Of a stretch of 9,521 nt of DNA, positions 7,469 to 9,521 are shown piece by piece (position 1 is the first letter of the stretch; every line of letters begins with the position of its first letter). Origin of the DNA: Burkholderiales bacterium (lineage in GTDB: Bacteria > Pseudomonadota > Gammaproteobacteria > Burkholderiales > CAIKXV01); NCBI GenBank assembly GCA_014379045.1, contig JACMMK010000508.1:1-9521 (forward strand), in the 5' to 3' direction. The notes under the pieces are model-generated. The model had not been told where the DNA came from, did no database searches, and saw nothing but the letters and a program-made list of their open reading frames with translations. Both the position numbers and the translations under genes were made by a program.

Positions 7469-7702
7469 GTGCTCGACCGCGCAGCGCGACGGATACTGGT
7501 AGTAGTCACGCGGCGCCTCGCGGACGTGTTGCTCGCTACGCCGTTGATCGCTTCGCTGCGCGCGGCCCGGGCCGTGCGCAGCGCCGGGCGTGCCGTACCC
7601 GCGCTCCAAGGCTGCGATCGACATGTCGACAGCGACCCGGCGTGTCTGAGCGGACTGCCGGCGACAAGGGTGATCGCGGCGGCACGCGCGCTGCTCACGT
7701 GA
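7469..7702 (+). pseudogene. Truncated N-terminus of a GT9 (heptosyltransferase-like) glycosyltransferase
   Basis: A 77-residue frame starts with GTG at 7469 and ends with TGA at 7700-7702. Residues 8-30 (RRILVVVTRRLADVLLATPL then IASLRAA) are the classic family 9 start, where the consensus is RILVVVTRRLGDVLLATPLIRSLR. The conserved Gly of RLGD is Ala here. After SLRAAR the likeness fades. A weak echo of the usual NPDL..VIAV segment (DSDPACLSGL then TRVIAA) can be read before the stop. Family 9 enzymes are about 320-370 residues with a C-terminal nucleotide-sugar domain, all of which is absent. The 3' end lies only 13 bases from the convergent msbA stop, so the rest of the gene was probably deleted. 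A strong palindrome (7554-7583) falls exactly where the similarity is lost. A short functional protein is unlikely. Confidence 0.65.
7554..7583 (+). repeat. 30-base near-perfect palindrome (GC-rich hairpin) inside the GT9 remnant
   Basis: The left arm 7554-7568 and right arm 7569-7583 are reverse complements at 14 of 15 positions. The single exception (7562/7575) is G opposite T, which pairs as G-U in a + strand transcript. This gives a 13-base-pair stem with a CCGG loop. The core CGGCCCGGGCCG (7563-7574) is a perfect palindrome. No T-run follows on either side, so it is not a textbook intrinsic terminator, although it lies between two convergent transcription units. It could also be a scar of an inverted duplication during decay of the gene. 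Confidence 0.7.
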
Positions 7703-7715
7703 ACGACGAGCCCCT

Positions 7716-9479
7716 TCAGCCGTTCTGCAGCTGTTGCAGCCGCGCATACGCCCCGTCGCGGGCCAGCAGATCGCCATGCGTCCCCACCTCGACGATGCGT
7801 CCCTCGGACAGTACAAGAATGCGATCGGCGCGCTCGATTGTCGACAACCGATGCGCGATGACCAGTGTGCTGCGCCCGTGCATCAGCTGTTCCAGGGCCG
7901 CCTGCACCTGCCGCTCGGACTCCGTGTCGAGCGCCGACGTCGCCTCGTCGAGAACCAGGATCGGCGCGTTCTTGAGAAAGGCACGCGCGATCGCCAGGCG
8001 CTGACGCTGGCCTCCGGACAGACGGATTCCGTTCTCGCCCACCAGCGTGTCGTAGCCGGCCTGCATGCGCAGGATGAACTCGTGCGCGCCCGCCGCGCGT
8101 GCCGCCTCCTCGATCGCGGCGCGGGCGGCACCCTCCATATCGCCGTAGGCGATGTTCGCTGCCACCGTCTCGTTGAACAACGTGACATCCTGGCTCACGA
8201 GCGCGATATTGCGGCGCAGGCTCAAGAGCGTGACCGTGGCGCTGTCGCGCTGGTCGAACAGGATACGACCGCGCGAAGGCGCATGGAAGCGCGGCAGCAG
8301 GTTCGCGATCGTCGTCTTGCCGCTGCCCGATGTCCCGACCAGTGCCACGGTCTCTCCGGGTGCAATCGAGAACGAGATGTCTTCGAGCGCCGGACGTTGC
8401 GCGTCGTCGGTTTCGCCATAGCGGAACGCGACCGATTCGAAGCGCACCGCGCCGGTCAGTCGGCCGGCATCGAGCGTCCCCGCGTCGGGTTCGCCCGCCG
8501 TGTCGATGACTTCGAACACCGTCTGCGCCGCGGCGAGACCCTTCTGCACGTGCTCGTTGATGCCGGTCAAGCGCTTCAGCGGCGCGGTCAGCAGCAGCAT
8601 CGCCGTGACGAAGGCGACGAACGCGCCGACGGTGGTCTGGTCCTGCAGCGCGCGGTTGGCGGCGATGTACACCACCGTCGATACCGCGAGGGCCGCGATC
8701 AACTGGACGATCGGCACGTTCGAGGCCGCCGCCACGACCTGCTTCATCGTGTAGCGGCGCATCCGGTTGCTGACCTCGAAGAACCGCTTGCGCTCGAAGC
8801 CCTGGCCGCCGAACACCTTGACGACCTTCTGGTTGTCGATCGTCTCCTGCAGCACGTGGGTGATGTCGCCCATCGTGCGCTGTGCGCCCAGACTCGTCTC
8901 GCGCAGGCGCCGGCTCACCAGGCGCACGATCCACGAGATCAACGGTGCCATCGCCAGCACGATCAGCGTCAACTGCCAATCGAGCCAGAGCAGCACGCCG
9001 AGCAGTGCGACCAGCGTCACGCCGTCCTTGACCAGCGAGGTGACCGCGTCGGTGGCCGCGGTGGTCACCTGCGCTGCGTCGTAGGTGAGGCGCGAGATCA
9101 GATTGCCGCTCGCGTGCCGCTCGTAGAACGATGACGGCAGGCGCACGAGATTGTCGAACATGCGGTTGCGCAGATCGAGAACGACACGGCTGCCGACATA
9201 CTGCGTGCAGTAACTCGCGATGAAGATCGACGCGCCGCGGATCGCGAACAGTGTGATGAGAAGCACCGGAATCAGCGTGATCCACTTCGGATCACGATCG
9301 ACGAAGGTGCCGTCGAGGATCGGCTTCAGGATCAGCGGCAACGCCGCTTCGGTACCGGCGGTCACGATCATGCCGAGGATCGCGCCGGCGAAGATCACCG
9401 CATACGGCTTGACGAATCCGAGAAGTCGACGATAGAGCGCGACGCTGTCTACGGTAGCGGCTGGCACGGAAGAGGACAC
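7716..9479 (-). CDS. msbA: Lipid A export ABC transporter MsbA (permease-ATPase)
   Basis: This is a homodimeric inner-membrane flippase that moves lipid A-core from the inner to the outer leaflet using ATP. The 587 residues match the family (about 580-600). Six membrane spans lie in residues 25-305 (roughly 26-46, 68-90, 145-185 as a pair, 255-275, 285-305), with the intracellular segments QETIDNQKVVKVFGGQ and LTGINEHVQKGLAAA typical of MsbA. The ATPase domain runs from about 345: Walker A GTSGSGKTT at 382-390, Q-loop ALVSQDVTLFNET, signature LSGGQRQR at 487-494, Walker B LVLDEATSALD with D511 and E512, and the H-loop in VIAHRLSTIERAD. The start used is GTG at 9479. It has no clear Shine-Dalgarno and the frame stays open to the right edge, so an upstream start outside the window cannot be excluded. 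It converges on the O-antigen block, 13 bases from the GT9 remnant, and works in the same LPS export route. Confidence 0.93.
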   Translation of the reverse strand: MSSSVPAATVDSVALYRRLLGFVKPYAVIFAGAILGMIVTAGTEAALPLILKPILDGTFVDRDPKWITLIPVLLITLFAIRGASIFIASYCTQYVGSRVVLDLRNRMFDNLVRLPSSFYERHASGNLISRLTYDAAQVTTAATDAVTSLVKDGVTLVALLGVLLWLDWQLTLIVLAMAPLISWIVRLVSRRLRETSLGAQRTMGDITHVLQETIDNQKVVKVFGGQGFERKRFFEVSNRMRRYTMKQVVAAASNVPIVQLIAALAVSTVVYIAANRALQDQTTVGAFVAFVTAMLLLTAPLKRLTGINEHVQKGLAAAQTVFEVIDTAGEPDAGTLDAGRLTGAVRFESVAFRYGETDDAQRPALEDISFSIAPGETVALVGTSGSGKTTIANLLPRFHAPSRGRILFDQRDSATVTLLSLRRNIALVSQDVTLFNETVAANIAYGDMEGAARAAIEEAARAAGAHEFILRMQAGYDTLVGENGIRLSGGQRQRLAIARAFLKNAPILVLDEATSALDTESERQVQAALEQLMHGRSTLVIAHRLSTIERADRILVLSEGRIVEVGTHGDLLARDGAYARLQQLQNG

Positions 9480-9521
9480 GGCGGGGCACGGCGCGGGGGC
9501 GAGCCCTGCGACCGGCCCCGG

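Noticed and set aside
7703..7715. Bidirectional terminator between the convergent units
   Set aside because: The 13 bases contain no inverted repeat or T-run. The only strong hairpin nearby is the palindrome at 7554-7583, reported separately.
6820..8004. 394-codon + frame running from the fusion gene across the remnant region into msbA
   Set aside because: It is out of frame with the GT2 domain and the GT9 remnant and shows Arg/Ala-rich low-complexity translation with no family resemblance.
7734..9134. Open frame on the + strand (466 codons) inside msbA
   Set aside because: Composition is typical of an antisense shadow (Gln/Arg/His/Asp repeats). MsbA on the - strand has all ABC transporter motifs.
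1..9521. CRISPR arrays, tRNA/rRNA genes, insertion sequences, phage or defence genes
   Set aside because: Read-through on both strands showed no regularly spaced repeats, no RNA gene signatures, no transposase motifs and no terminal inverted repeats. All intact genes are LPS biosynthesis or export genes.

Overview
The window is a GC-rich stretch (by eye about two thirds G+C) of a Gram-negative chromosome. It carries the end of an O-antigen/lipopolysaccharide biosynthesis cluster on the + strand and a convergent msbA on the - strand. The gene set (L-FucNAc enzymes, WbpL-type initiating transferase, WbpM-type dehydratase, ligase-like membrane protein, WaaE-like transferase, MsbA) and the codon bias suggest a betaproteobacterium, probably Burkholderiales or Rhodocyclales. 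This taxonomic guess rests on protein resemblance and GC content only.

Layout. 1-917 (+): 3' part of the bifunctional SDR/cupin reductase WbjC (CapF/FnlB), cut by the window edge. 921-2075 (+): WbjD (CapG/FnlC), the 2-epimerase that finishes UDP-L-FucNAc. 2092-3090 (+): WbpL-like polyprenyl-phosphate sugar-phosphate transferase, which starts the O-unit on undecaprenyl phosphate. 3091-3327: 237-base non-coding gap. 3328-5238 (+): WbpM-like membrane-bound UDP-GlcNAc 4,6-dehydratase. 5291-7372 (+): one long frame joining an O-antigen ligase/polymerase-type membrane domain to a complete WaaE/KdtX-type family 2 glycosyltransferase. 7369-7702 (+): about 330 bases of decayed sequence holding the broken start of a second family 2 glycosyltransferase and the N-terminus of a family 9 (heptosyltransferase-like) glycosyltransferase. 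7716-9479 (-): MsbA, the lipid A-core flippase.

How the genes work together. WbjC and WbjD, with a WbjB-type dehydratase presumably upstream, make UDP-L-FucNAc. WbpM supplies a 4-keto-6-deoxy precursor for D-QuiNAc or D-FucNAc. WbpL loads the first sugar-phosphate onto the lipid carrier. The fusion protein would combine outer-face ligation (or polymerisation) of O-antigen with inner-face sugar addition to the LPS core. MsbA flips the lipid A-core. The order wbjC-wbjD-wbpL-wbpM resembles the end of FucNAc-type O-antigen clusters such as Pseudomonas aeruginosa O11, but without the wbjE and wbjF genes that lie between wbjD and wbpL there.

I see no undescribed multi-gene system here. The points most worth a second look are the ligase-glycosyltransferase fusion, the decayed glycosyltransferase pair behind it, a 30-base near-perfect palindrome exactly where the family 9 similarity ends, and a start/stop-overlapping mini-frame leading into the fusion gene.
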